Assembly (NCBI RefSeq): GCF_900156535.1
Contig: NZ_FTNV01000002.1
Coordinates: 62,001 to 126,000 of the forward strand
Source of the DNA: Roseovarius nanhaiticus
GTDB taxonomy: Bacteria; Pseudomonadota; Alphaproteobacteria; Rhodobacterales; Rhodobacteraceae
Length of the DNA: 64,000 nt
Reading direction: 5' to 3'
The notes below the pieces were generated by a model. It saw only the letters and a program-made list of their open reading frames with translations. It had not been told where the DNA came from and ran no database searches. Shown here in pieces: positions 46,506 to 54,616 of this stretch; position 1 is the stretch's first letter, and each line of letters begins with the position of its first letter. The position numbers and the translations under genes are program-made.

Positions 46506-49500
46506 TCAGAACTCGATCTCGAAATCTTCTGCGGCAGGCTCCTTTGGGGAAAGCGCGATTTGCGCTTGCTCGAGCCGGTCAAAATCCATGAGGATCACGC
46601 TAAAGCCTGAATGCCCGCTCGAGGCGTGCCTCTCTTCCATGTAGCTCAGCACCTCGCCGCAGCCTTCATACATGCCCGCGATGCTCTCGGGGAAATCCGG
46701 CATGCCCATCCTGTGGGCCGCCCCCTGAAAGTGCTGAAACCGCGTCTCGCCGCCATCTGCCGGAACCAGCCGCTGCTGGGCCTGCATGCCGAATGGCATG
46801 ACATAGCAATGCTCTCTGGGGGCGTTCCAGCCGCGCAACTCTTCTCCGGGTGTGACGAAATCCGGCTCTCCGTATTTTTCGGCCAGGGCGGCCACGATAC
46901 GGTCGTAGGGCAGCACGCCATCCGTCAGAACCATGCGGCGCATTATTCCGACGACTTTGCCGTCCGGCGCCCATGAGGCCAGCGTCAGCGCCTCCGTGCC
47001 GTTGCGCCTCAAGTAAACGCGCTGGTAGCCAAGCGCGCGCTGCGCAGCAGTTGCAGTCTCGCCCGGCGCAATCGATGTCGCGAACTCGGCGTCTATATCG
47101 TCGAATTCCGAGAGGACTGCAGCCGCGTCTTCCATGTCCTGGCCAGTCGCTATGCCCAGAAGATCGTACTTGGCCTCGCCGTCATCCTCCACCGTGATTT
47201 CCGGCCACTGGGCGGTGGCTTTTGGCGCGGGCGTGGCCGTGGCCGTGGCCGTGGCCGTGGATGGCTGGATAATCGCCTGTGCCGCGGCAAGCTGGTTGGG
47301 GTCCGCCTCGGTCACATTCTCCTCGCCCGACGCCGCCACGGGTTCGGACATGTCCGGCGCCTCCGGCTCGGTTTTTGCCTGCGTCGCCAGGAGGGGCCGC
47401 AAAGTGCCGTCGCTGATCTCGATCCGCGCGCCCGCCGCATCCCCCTTTAGAACGAGGCCATCCACGCGGCCTGCGCCCTCCACGCTCTCGACGGAGGTCA
47501 AGGTAAAGTCGATATGCGCGGCGATTGCATCTCTCGCAGAGCGACCTTCGTGAAGCGCGTCCTCGAGCACCAGCGCGGTCATCGCGCTTGTGCAGTGGTC
47601 GTCCGTCGCGTGGGGCCGGGTGTGCGAGATCGCATATCGCCGCGGAACCATGATCGGTCCTTCGCGCTCGCGCAGAAGCTGCGCAAGCTGGTTCTGATCC
47701 TCGCGCAGCGACGGGACCGCGGCCATGAGCTCTTGGGACATATGCCCGTACGCCTCGACAAATGCGCCGCAGGTGCGATCGGCATTCGCCATGATCCGCG
47801 CCGTGAAATCCTGCCCCAGCGCAGCGGCCTTGGCTTCGAGCCAGGATCGGCTCATCACGCGGTGGCGTGTCACCCACACCGTGTCCGGCAGAGGCTGCTC
47901 CGCATCGAAGAGGGACGGGCCCGGCACGTCGACATGGCGATCCGCCCAAGCGGCCGAGAGCAGAAGAGGCAGCCTTTCGTCCGTCGGCGTATAGCCGCCT
48001 CGGATCGCCAGAAGGTCGGCGACATGAGATGTCACCTGCAACCGGCGTTCGCTGAGGCCTGCAAATTCCTTCGCGTCGAACCTCCGGGTGATCCGCTCTT
48101 CGGCCCGTGCGTTCGCCTCACCGAACTGCCGTTCACCAAGGATCCGGGGCAAGTTGTTCTCGTCCTGCGTGTAGAACACTATCCGCTCCGGACGGACCAG
48201 AAGCGACACCTGATGCGCGCGCGACTGCGGCCTCGCTGCGGTTTCGGGCGTCAGCTCGGCAAGAAACATGATGTTGCGCGAACGCTGCTCGGCTATGAAA
48301 CGCGCGGTCGCCTGATCCATTTCCAGTGGCTCAAACGGGGTCGGGCCGACAAGGTTTATCGTCACCTGCAACCCGCCATGGCCTGCGCGGATGTTCAATG
48401 CGTCATGGCGAAACGCAAAGGTGCCCTTCTCGAGATCGTAAGTGTCCAGCGCAACACCGCTGCGGATGACAAGTGGATTGTCTGCCCCGGCACGCAATTG
48501 CGCGATCGTGGCTTGCGTGATTGCGGGCGCGTCGAACTCGTTGGCCTGCTGGACCTCCGGCATGAGGCTGGCAACGGTCTCGAAGCCACCCTCTCCGAGA
48601 AGTCGCGCAACATGGCCCGCGATAGCAATCCGGTCCGACGCCTCGGCGTCCGCCACCCTGCGCGCAAGATCGGATGCGACCGGAGTGGGCCGCTCTGCCG
48701 GGGACTGAGGGGCGGCGATGAGCATCTCTTCGACCGGAAAGGACATCACCTCCCACTCGAGGTTCGGGCCGGCATAGATACCTACACGCCGCAGCGTTCC
48801 CTGCCCGGTCTGCATCGCGCTGTTGCGGGGACTGCCAAACGCTTGCTCGACGTCTGACGTGTCCACGGAATAGTCGAAATTGGCCCACCAGACCAACCGC
48901 ACCAAGCGGTCCTGTGACATCTGGCGCAAGGCGCGCGCCTGATCGGTCGGGATCCGGATCTCTTCGGGCAGGTTGCCGAACCGCTCGGCGGAGGCAAGCC
49001 CCGCTTCGCGGCCATCAGTGGGAAGATCAACGACACGGTACTGCTGTTCGGAGAGGTTGCCCTGAATTGGAAAGCTCTCTTTGTCGAAATCATACTGACC
49101 GAGCGTCAGGACGACGCTGTGGCGCACCTGGACGGGCCAGGTCGGTGCCTGGGACAGAATTGAGTTGTAGTAGCGCTCGAAGAAGACCCGCTTGGCGTCA
49201 CGTCGGACGAATTCATCCGGAAAGGGATCTGACACGCGGCGCGCATCGGTCACCATAAGGGCAATGTTGGACCGCCCATAGCGAGGCTGCCCGAAAAAGC
49301 TTCGGTGATCGGTTTCCGACAGCAGGCCCTGAGCCACACCGATAAAGCCATTGCCTTCGCGGGGCACATCGGGATTCTGGCCCAGCCAGGCCAGCGCGGT
49401 GAACCGCCCCCACGCCGCCTCATGACCGCGCGCTGCGGGCAGTGGTACATCCAGCGCCTCGCCAGCAAGCGGCAGACCGAGGGATTGCGCCAGCGCAAGG

Positions 49501-51212
49501 GCGCTCTGCCCGCCTTCAACTTGCGCACCCCCATCACCCAACTGCCAGCGATAGACCGGATCGCTGCCGTGTTCGAGCGGCATGATCGAGCGGCGACGAC
49601 TGTCCTGTGCCACGAAATGCAATTCAGCGCGCTGCGGCTCGAGAGTGGCCGGGACACCGCGCGATGTGGGTTGTTGTGCGAACGCCTCTACGCTCTCATC
49701 CCGCCCGATGCGCGTGATCCGCCCCCAGATCACGATCCGGGGCTGATTGCCTTGTGTATTCTCTTCGGCAACGCGGTCGATGAAGGCCGCAGCCTCGGAC
49801 CGTTCGATGGCAAGCGGGCTGGAAATCTCGCTTGGCAATGTCACGACCATCGATCCGATCGGATAAGGCCGGGCGCTCAGGATCAATTGTGATGCGCCCC
49901 CGGTCAGCTCGAGCCCCGAGCCTTCCACGAAATCACGGGGCCGCGCGTGCAGATAGAGCGTCACGTCAATCGGATCCTCGGGCGTCACCGATCTGGCGGT
50001 CTCTGCTTCTTGCAACAGCGCAGTGCGCAGGGCCGCGCGGGAATCTTCCTTTTCAATCGGGTTCAAGGCGTTGAAAACACGGTCGGCGGGATCAGACTCG
50101 GCATTCTGCAATCGCCGGATGGCATCGAGAACATCGGTGTCGTCAAGCACGGAAGGATCTCGCTTGATCGCCAGCAGGGCAAGTCGGCGCGCGAGGCCTT
50201 CGGGCGCATCCACCAGTGTGCTTTGGTCGAAATGCGCGCGCGGCCCGGCCGGAATGGGAGCGTCATTTGAGGTGATTGATTGCGGCAAGAAACTGCCGGA
50301 ATTGTTTGTCCCAGGTTGCCCGCTCAACGCGAATTGGCTGCCAGACGGGATCGGCTCGACCGTGCCTCCGAGGGCATGAACGCGCACCCTCATACTGTGC
50401 GTGAGGCACTCCGCATCATCACGGCAAGCGTCCCGGCTCCGGAGCCAGGCCGACTGGTCGGCAGGGCGCCCACTTGACTTCCACGCCCTTGCAACAGCGC
50501 GGTCGAGCGCCGCGAGCGAGGGGTTGGCGCAGATCGCGATCTCGGTCGGGGTCTGGGCACGGCGACAGTCAAAGCTCGGCCCCGGGTCAGGCGCACCACC
50601 AGTCAACAGCACCAGTTCCGAGCGCGTCAGCGTCCCGGTGGGCGCTGTGCCGATACTGTTTTGGAACGCGGCAATGGCCGATCGCGTGCGCTGACCGGGT
50701 TGGCCATCGACCGGGCCTGCATCAAAGCCTCTCGCGTTGAGCGCCGATTGAATGCCGCGCGCCGCTTGTGCCAACTCCGCAGGGCTTAAACGCGTATCGC
50801 CGGGGGTGGCCGGTGACAATCCAGCGACATCCACGGTCACATGAGACGGCGTCGTGCCCTGCCCCCAGACCTGAACCTGTAACTTAACGGCCGAGCCTGA
50901 CCGAAGTGCCGCCTGCGCTGCGGGGGATATGCCGCCGCGTGCCACAAGGGACGGCATCCGCGCGCGCATCTCGCGGCTTTGGAAAAGCCCGTCGATTGTG
51001 TCGCCGGGCTGCTGCATGCCGAAACGGTGCACATTGGCACGATCCTGGGTCAGGATCGCTGCCGGATCGGACAGAACCGCCCCCGAAGAATTACGCAGAT
51101 CTACGTTCCCAATCTCGGCGACATAGCTCTCGATCAAGGATTGTGAGAGCACCGGGGAGACCAGCGCCGCAAATACCGCCGCGAACGCGGCCGTCCACTT
51201 TCGAGCGATCAT
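46506..51212 (-). CDS. Giant secreted protein with peptidoglycan-binding and LprI-like domains
   Basis: 1568 residues. Signal peptide 1-23 (ALVSPVLSQ); PG_binding_1 domain about 143-205 (IQSALNARGFDAGPVDGQPG ... AIAAFQNSIG); LprI/DUF1311-like Cys-rich domain about 213-282 (FDCRRAQTPTEIAICANPSL, ACRDDAEC) of the lysozyme-inhibitor kind; then over 1000 residues unlike any family I recognise, with a loosely duplicated beta unit (SSPLAIERSEAAAFI near 465 and FEPLEMDQATARFI near 990, and YDFDKESFPIQ / YDLEKGTFAFR); a Thr-Ala tract; a Cys-containing C-terminal domain. ATG overlaps the stop of the M15 peptidase gene (ATGA). Converges with the lipase operon. Confidence 0.85.
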   Translation of the reverse strand: MIARKWTAAFAAVFAALVSPVLSQSLIESYVAEIGNVDLRNSSGAVLSDPAAILTQDRANVHRFGMQQPGDTIDGLFQSREMRARMPSLVARGGISPAAQAALRSGSAVKLQVQVWGQGTTPSHVTVDVAGLSPATPGDTRLSPAELAQAARGIQSALNARGFDAGPVDGQPGQRTRSAIAAFQNSIGTAPTGTLTRSELVLLTGGAPDPGPSFDCRRAQTPTEIAICANPSLAALDRAVARAWKSSGRPADQSAWLRSRDACRDDAECLTHSMRVRVHALGGTVEPIPSGSQFALSGQPGTNNSGSFLPQSITSNDAPIPAGPRAHFDQSTLVDAPEGLARRLALLAIKRDPSVLDDTDVLDAIRRLQNAESDPADRVFNALNPIEKEDSRAALRTALLQEAETARSVTPEDPIDVTLYLHARPRDFVEGSGLELTGGASQLILSARPYPIGSMVVTLPSEISSPLAIERSEAAAFIDRVAEENTQGNQPRIVIWGRITRIGRDESVEAFAQQPTSRGVPATLEPQRAELHFVAQDSRRRSIMPLEHGSDPVYRWQLGDGGAQVEGGQSALALAQSLGLPLAGEALDVPLPAARGHEAAWGRFTALAWLGQNPDVPREGNGFIGVAQGLLSETDHRSFFGQPRYGRSNIALMVTDARRVSDPFPDEFVRRDAKRVFFERYYNSILSQAPTWPVQVRHSVVLTLGQYDFDKESFPIQGNLSEQQYRVVDLPTDGREAGLASAERFGNLPEEIRIPTDQARALRQMSQDRLVRLVWWANFDYSVDTSDVEQAFGSPRNSAMQTGQGTLRRVGIYAGPNLEWEVMSFPVEEMLIAAPQSPAERPTPVASDLARRVADAEASDRIAIAGHVARLLGEGGFETVASLMPEVQQANEFDAPAITQATIAQLRAGADNPLVIRSGVALDTYDLEKGTFAFRHDALNIRAGHGGLQVTINLVGPTPFEPLEMDQATARFIAEQRSRNIMFLAELTPETAARPQSRAHQVSLLVRPERIVFYTQDENNLPRILGERQFGEANARAEERITRRFDAKEFAGLSERRLQVTSHVADLLAIRGGYTPTDERLPLLLSAAWADRHVDVPGPSLFDAEQPLPDTVWVTRHRVMSRSWLEAKAAALGQDFTARIMANADRTCGAFVEAYGHMSQELMAAVPSLREDQNQLAQLLREREGPIMVPRRYAISHTRPHATDDHCTSAMTALVLEDALHEGRSARDAIAAHIDFTLTSVESVEGAGRVDGLVLKGDAAGARIEISDGTLRPLLATQAKTEPEAPDMSEPVAASGEENVTEADPNQLAAAQAIIQPSTATATATATPAPKATAQWPEITVEDDGEAKYDLLGIATGQDMEDAAAVLSEFDDIDAEFATSIAPGETATAAQRALGYQRVYLRRNGTEALTLASWAPDGKVVGIMRRMVLTDGVLPYDRIVAALAEKYGEPDFVTPGEELRGWNAPREHCYVMPFGMQAQQRLVPADGGETRFQHFQGAAHRMGMPDFPESIAGMYEGCGEVLSYMEERHASSGHSGFSVILMDFDRLEQAQIALSPKEPAAEDFEIEF
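47232..47260. repeat. Hexamer tandem repeat inside the giant gene
   Basis: Four perfect CGTGGC copies plus a partial fifth, coding for an alternating Thr-Ala tract before the C-terminal domain. A copy-number change would keep the frame and only change linker length. Confidence 0.85.
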
Positions 51213-52060
51213 TGTCCGGCTCCTTCCATCAATCTGCTGTAGAGGATCAATTCGGGTCGATATTCGAAATGCATGCCGTCAAAATGGTGCCACTTGCCGC
51301 CCCAGATGAAGCCGCGACGCTCCATCGCTTCGACCAGCGCCCAAGGCACCTTGTTTTCATAAGTACCGACTGCGCCTTCGGTCGCGCCGGACCAGCGCCA
51401 ATAGCCGCCAATCGCTGCGTTCACGTCGACAGCTATGCCGTAGGAATGTGCACTCAGGCGGTCTGTGCCCGCGATGCGTCGCCAGTTGTAGCTTCCCCCG
51501 ACATCCCGAAAGAGCGGCGCAATCTCGGCGGCACCAAGATCCAGATCCGCAACGGCGACGGCAAGTTGGCAGGCAACGCCGTGTCGGCGCGTGACACGAA
51601 ACCGGGCGGGACCGGCAGCGACCGTTTCGAGATCTTGCTCTACCGCGCCGGCGGTTTCGCCGTAGAGCAGCCCGAAAAAGCGTTCGCTTCGCGCGCGACC
51701 GGGATCATAAAATGGCGCCAACCGCAAATCCAGATTGCGCGACAGGGGATACAGGATGGCGAACTGATCACCGATTGTCGGCGTCTCGATAATTTGCCTG
51801 GCCGGACGCGATGTGGGGCCGTCCACGGAGATTACCGCTCCGCGATATGACATCCGCGGCGACGGCGCTGTTTGGAGGTCTGCCTCTGGATACGCGACGC
51901 TGATTGCCACTTGCCAGGGCGTTTGCCAGGACGCGGCGGGCAGAGGCTCTTGCAGGAAGTCACGGGGCGCGCAGCCCTGAGACACTGCAGGGCCATCGGG
52001 AACACCCACCAAAACCATCAGGGCAACGGCCCCGAGCACTCTCGCAAACGACTGTTCCAA
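51209..52060 (-). CDS. M15-type D,D-carboxypeptidase / endolysin-like peptidase, secreted
   Basis: 283 residues from TTG 52060, which opens a plausible signal peptide (RVLGAVALMVLVGVPDGPAVSQG). The C-terminal third holds the M15/VanY metal site: His205 and Asp212 in SAHSYGIAVDV and His264 in GMHFEY, with GGKWHHFD. The family cleaves peptidoglycan stem peptides or crosslinks. The open frame extends to 52177 but that part looks non-coding. Coupled to the 1568-residue protein by ATGA. Confidence 0.8.
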   Translation of the reverse strand: MEQSFARVLGAVALMVLVGVPDGPAVSQGCAPRDFLQEPLPAASWQTPWQVAISVAYPEADLQTAPSPRMSYRGAVISVDGPTSRPARQIIETPTIGDQFAILYPLSRNLDLRLAPFYDPGRARSERFFGLLYGETAGAVEQDLETVAAGPARFRVTRRHGVACQLAVAVADLDLGAAEIAPLFRDVGGSYNWRRIAGTDRLSAHSYGIAVDVNAAIGGYWRWSGATEGAVGTYENKVPWALVEAMERRGFIWGGKWHHFDGMHFEYRPELILYSRLMEGAGQ

Positions 52061-53161
52061 TGTCCTGTTCGCCCTGATTGAAGCGAGCAGGTATGCCCGC
52101 GCGAAGGTCGAGGAATTGAAGGATCGACTCAAACTACTTTGGTGATGATATTGCAAAGAAGGATTCAAAAGCCACAAATCTTTAAATTATGCAGCTTCAG
52201 GGAGAGTGCAGTATCAATGGCTTCGACTTGCCGTACCTGGGTTTCGTCGTGCCGCCTGTGGGCGCCCGCTGCCATAAATATGGGACGATCCATTCGGTGC
52301 GGACACGCTACTTTACCTCGGCTGCTTCCGTTCGGCTCAGTGCAAGTCCGCGCAAAAAGTCCTTGGCCCGCTCGGACCAGGGAAGGCGATCCAGCATAGG
52401 ATGAGACCTTTGGACTTGGGACTGTGAGGAATGCTTTGGTGAACTCATGGATAACAATACCATCCCAAAGACCGCCCCTCTCGGCCTTTGCAATGGCCGG
52501 CCTTCGGCTTGCAGCCAGGCTGGCAGCTTTACAAAAAATTTGGATATTCTTTGCGCAAGACGTGTCTAATCACCTCAGCGCCGTGCGTCATCAATGCTGT
52601 CGCTGGATACGCCAATCAAACCCCAGCGATCGATGCCCCAGCGACCAAAGCGCGGCCTGAGACGCCATCGGGGATCACCACTACTGCACTATGCGAGGTG
52701 TTCGGGTCCCGCATGCGGTTACCGGTGGTTATGGTTTGTCTCGGTCTCAGCACCTTGGCTGTCCTGAACAATGTCCAGACAGCCTCAGCGGGCACAGATT
52801 GGCTGGCTTACGCTCTTCTCTTTCCTGACTTACAGATCACCGTGATGATCCTCCGGCGCTCGATTGCGCCATTCAGGGGCGGATCGCCCCCCTCTCCCAT
52901 CCTCGTGCTGCTCTCGGCGGCGTTCCATTTATTTTCAGCGGGGACCACTGCCACCCTATCCCTTGGTCGCCGTCCTTTTGAGATGGGCTACGGAATGGCA
53001 TATCTGACAATCGTTCCACGGCCACAAACGGCGCCCAACCGGACGACTGCACCCTCGCGGGCGCCGAGACCCTGAGCGAACAAAGAGCCATTGAATGCGC
53101 CGCGCGGGCGGGCGATACCTTGGGCCATGACACAAGCGTTCCAGACCCCGCGCGCCACCCG
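52061..53161. other. 1.1-kb stretch without a convincing gene, lower GC
   Basis: Visibly richer in A+T than the flanks, with many short ORFs on both strands and no family match. The longest plus-strand frame (52488-53075) could contain a 120-residue membrane-like ORF from ATG 52713, but codon use is not typical and no ribosome site is clear. It must carry the promoter of the M15/giant operon. Possibly remnant of an inserted or decayed gene. Confidence 0.5.
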
Positions 53162-54118
53162 ATGAACAAGACCCCAAGCATACGGCGCTACACGCCAGAT
53201 GATGCCGAGGCGTGGAACGCTTTCGTTGCGGCCTCCGGCAACGGCACATTCCTGCATGATCGCGGCTTTATGGAGTATCACGCGGACCGGTTCACCGATC
53301 ATTCACTCGTCGTAGAGGCGGAAGGCGTCATCGTGGCGCTACTGCCCGCAAACCGCGACGGATGCGTCCTTAAATCCCATGGCGGACTGACCTACGGAGG
53401 CCTGATTACCGGCCCGTCCATGTCGGCGGCCCTGATGGTGGACATCATCGCAGCGCTGCGCGAGGCGCTGATTGCCGAAGGTTTTGAGCGTCTGATTTAC
53501 AAGGCGATCCCGCATATCTTCCATCGCTACCCCGCTGAACAGGACGTCTATGCGCTGATCCAGCAGGGCGCCCAGCTGTCGCAAGTTGACCTGTCATCGG
53601 CGGTGTCCCTCGGCCACGCGCCCAAAATGTCCAAGTCCAAACGCCAGGGCGCGACCCGTGCGCGCAAGGCCGGGCTGGAGCCGCGCGAGAGCGATGATTT
53701 CGCCGGGTTCTGGGAAATGCTGACCGCCCGGCTGAGCGACGCGCATGATGCCGCGCCCACGCACACTCTCGATGAAATCACGCTGCTCCGCGCGCGCTTT
53801 CCGGACCGTATCCGGCTTTACGTAGCCGACGGCGCGGCGGGGGCCGAGGGCGGTGTGGTGGTCTTCGACTGCGGCGGCGCGGTGCATGTACAATACATGG
53901 CGACGACGGATGCGGGGCGGCAGAACGGCGCGCTCGACCTGATTGTCGCGCATCTGCTGGCCGAGGTTTACGCAGACCGCGTCTGGCTCAATTTCGGCAT
54001 TTCGACAACAGATGCCGGGCGCATCCTCAATACCGGCCTTGCCCGGCAAAAGGAAATGTTCGGCGCCCGCAGCGTTCTTTTCACCCAGTACAACTGGGAT
54101 CTGCGCCAGACCAGCTAG
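53162..54118 (+). CDS. GNAT/FemAB-like acyltransferase
   Basis: 318 residues. N-terminal RRYTPDDAEAWNAFVAASGNGTFLHDRGFMEYH and the C-terminal half (HVQYMATTDAGRQNGALDLIVAHLL ... VWLNFGISTTDAGRILNTGLARQKEMFGA) match the GNAT/FemAB-like fold used for acyl or aminoacyl transfer onto sugars, peptidoglycan or O-antigen precursors. No signal peptide. ATG 53162 fits the family start better than a TTG upstream. Followed closely by a 111-residue ORF. Confidence 0.8.
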   Translation: MNKTPSIRRYTPDDAEAWNAFVAASGNGTFLHDRGFMEYHADRFTDHSLVVEAEGVIVALLPANRDGCVLKSHGGLTYGGLITGPSMSAALMVDIIAALREALIAEGFERLIYKAIPHIFHRYPAEQDVYALIQQGAQLSQVDLSSAVSLGHAPKMSKSKRQGATRARKAGLEPRESDDFAGFWEMLTARLSDAHDAAPTHTLDEITLLRARFPDRIRLYVADGAAGAEGGVVVFDCGGAVHVQYMATTDAGRQNGALDLIVAHLLAEVYADRVWLNFGISTTDAGRILNTGLARQKEMFGARSVLFTQYNWDLRQTS

Positions 54119-54126
54119 GTCTTGCG

Positions 54127-54462
54127 GTGATCGCGCCCTTGCCGCAGATGATCCGCTCCTTGCAGCTATGCGCTGCCGCATCCTTCCGCGCGCCGGAGGG
54201 CGAATCTATTTCCCCGGTTCCAAACCAGTTAAGCGCGCGCGAGCGCACCAATGTGGCAAAGCTTTCGTTGGCGATATACGCACCGCGATCTCGCAAATGC
54301 GCCTGCGCCGCTCAGCAACGGCTTTTTGAATGCGCCGTGCGGGCTCTGGCTCGGGTGCGCCTCGAATCGGCGCGCCCCATGGCCGGCCTCTCGCACGATG
54401 ATCTTGCGGAGACGTTGCGCGTGGCCGCGCGGGCAATCCGCATAGGTTCTTTGCAATCCTAG
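54127..54462 (+). CDS. Small hypothetical protein downstream of the GNAT gene
   Basis: 111 residues from GTG 54127 (ATG at 54148 also possible). GC-rich third positions like its neighbours support coding. The C-terminal half is helical and charged (RLFECAVRALARVRLESARPM, DDLAETLRVAARAIRIG). No recognised family; 8 bp after the GNAT stop, so probably in its transcript. Confidence 0.45.
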   Translation: MIAPLPQMIRSLQLCAAASFRAPEGESISPVPNQLSARERTNVAKLSLAIYAPRSRKCACAAQQRLFECAVRALARVRLESARPMAGLSHDDLAETLRVAARAIRIGSLQS

Positions 54463-54616
54463 GGTTTATGTAAAATTGCGACACACGCAGTTTTGTGGTA
54501 GCGTTATCACGAGATTGTTCTTCCGCATCCTCGGACTTTAGCGCGTCCCCAGATGCGACCCGCCAAGGTCAGGCCTTGCAACTGCCGGGCATCTGTCGCT
54601 GCACTGGGAGTTGCCG

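Noticed and set aside
52308-52493. Short minus-strand ORF ending in a DRLPWSERAKDFLRGL-like sequence
   Set aside because: Looked like a conserved helix, but the frame is short, lacks a ribosome site and matches no family I can name.
52488-53075. 195-codon plus-strand frame in the AT-richer gap
   Set aside because: Some hydrophobic stretches but atypical codon use, no ribosome site and no family; kept only as a note in the gap entry.
54476-54504. Sigma-70-like promoter TTGCGA-17-TAGCGT before the 1763-residue gene
   Set aside because: Only 4/6 and 3/6 matches to consensus; mentioned in the gene entry but too weak to list as a feature.
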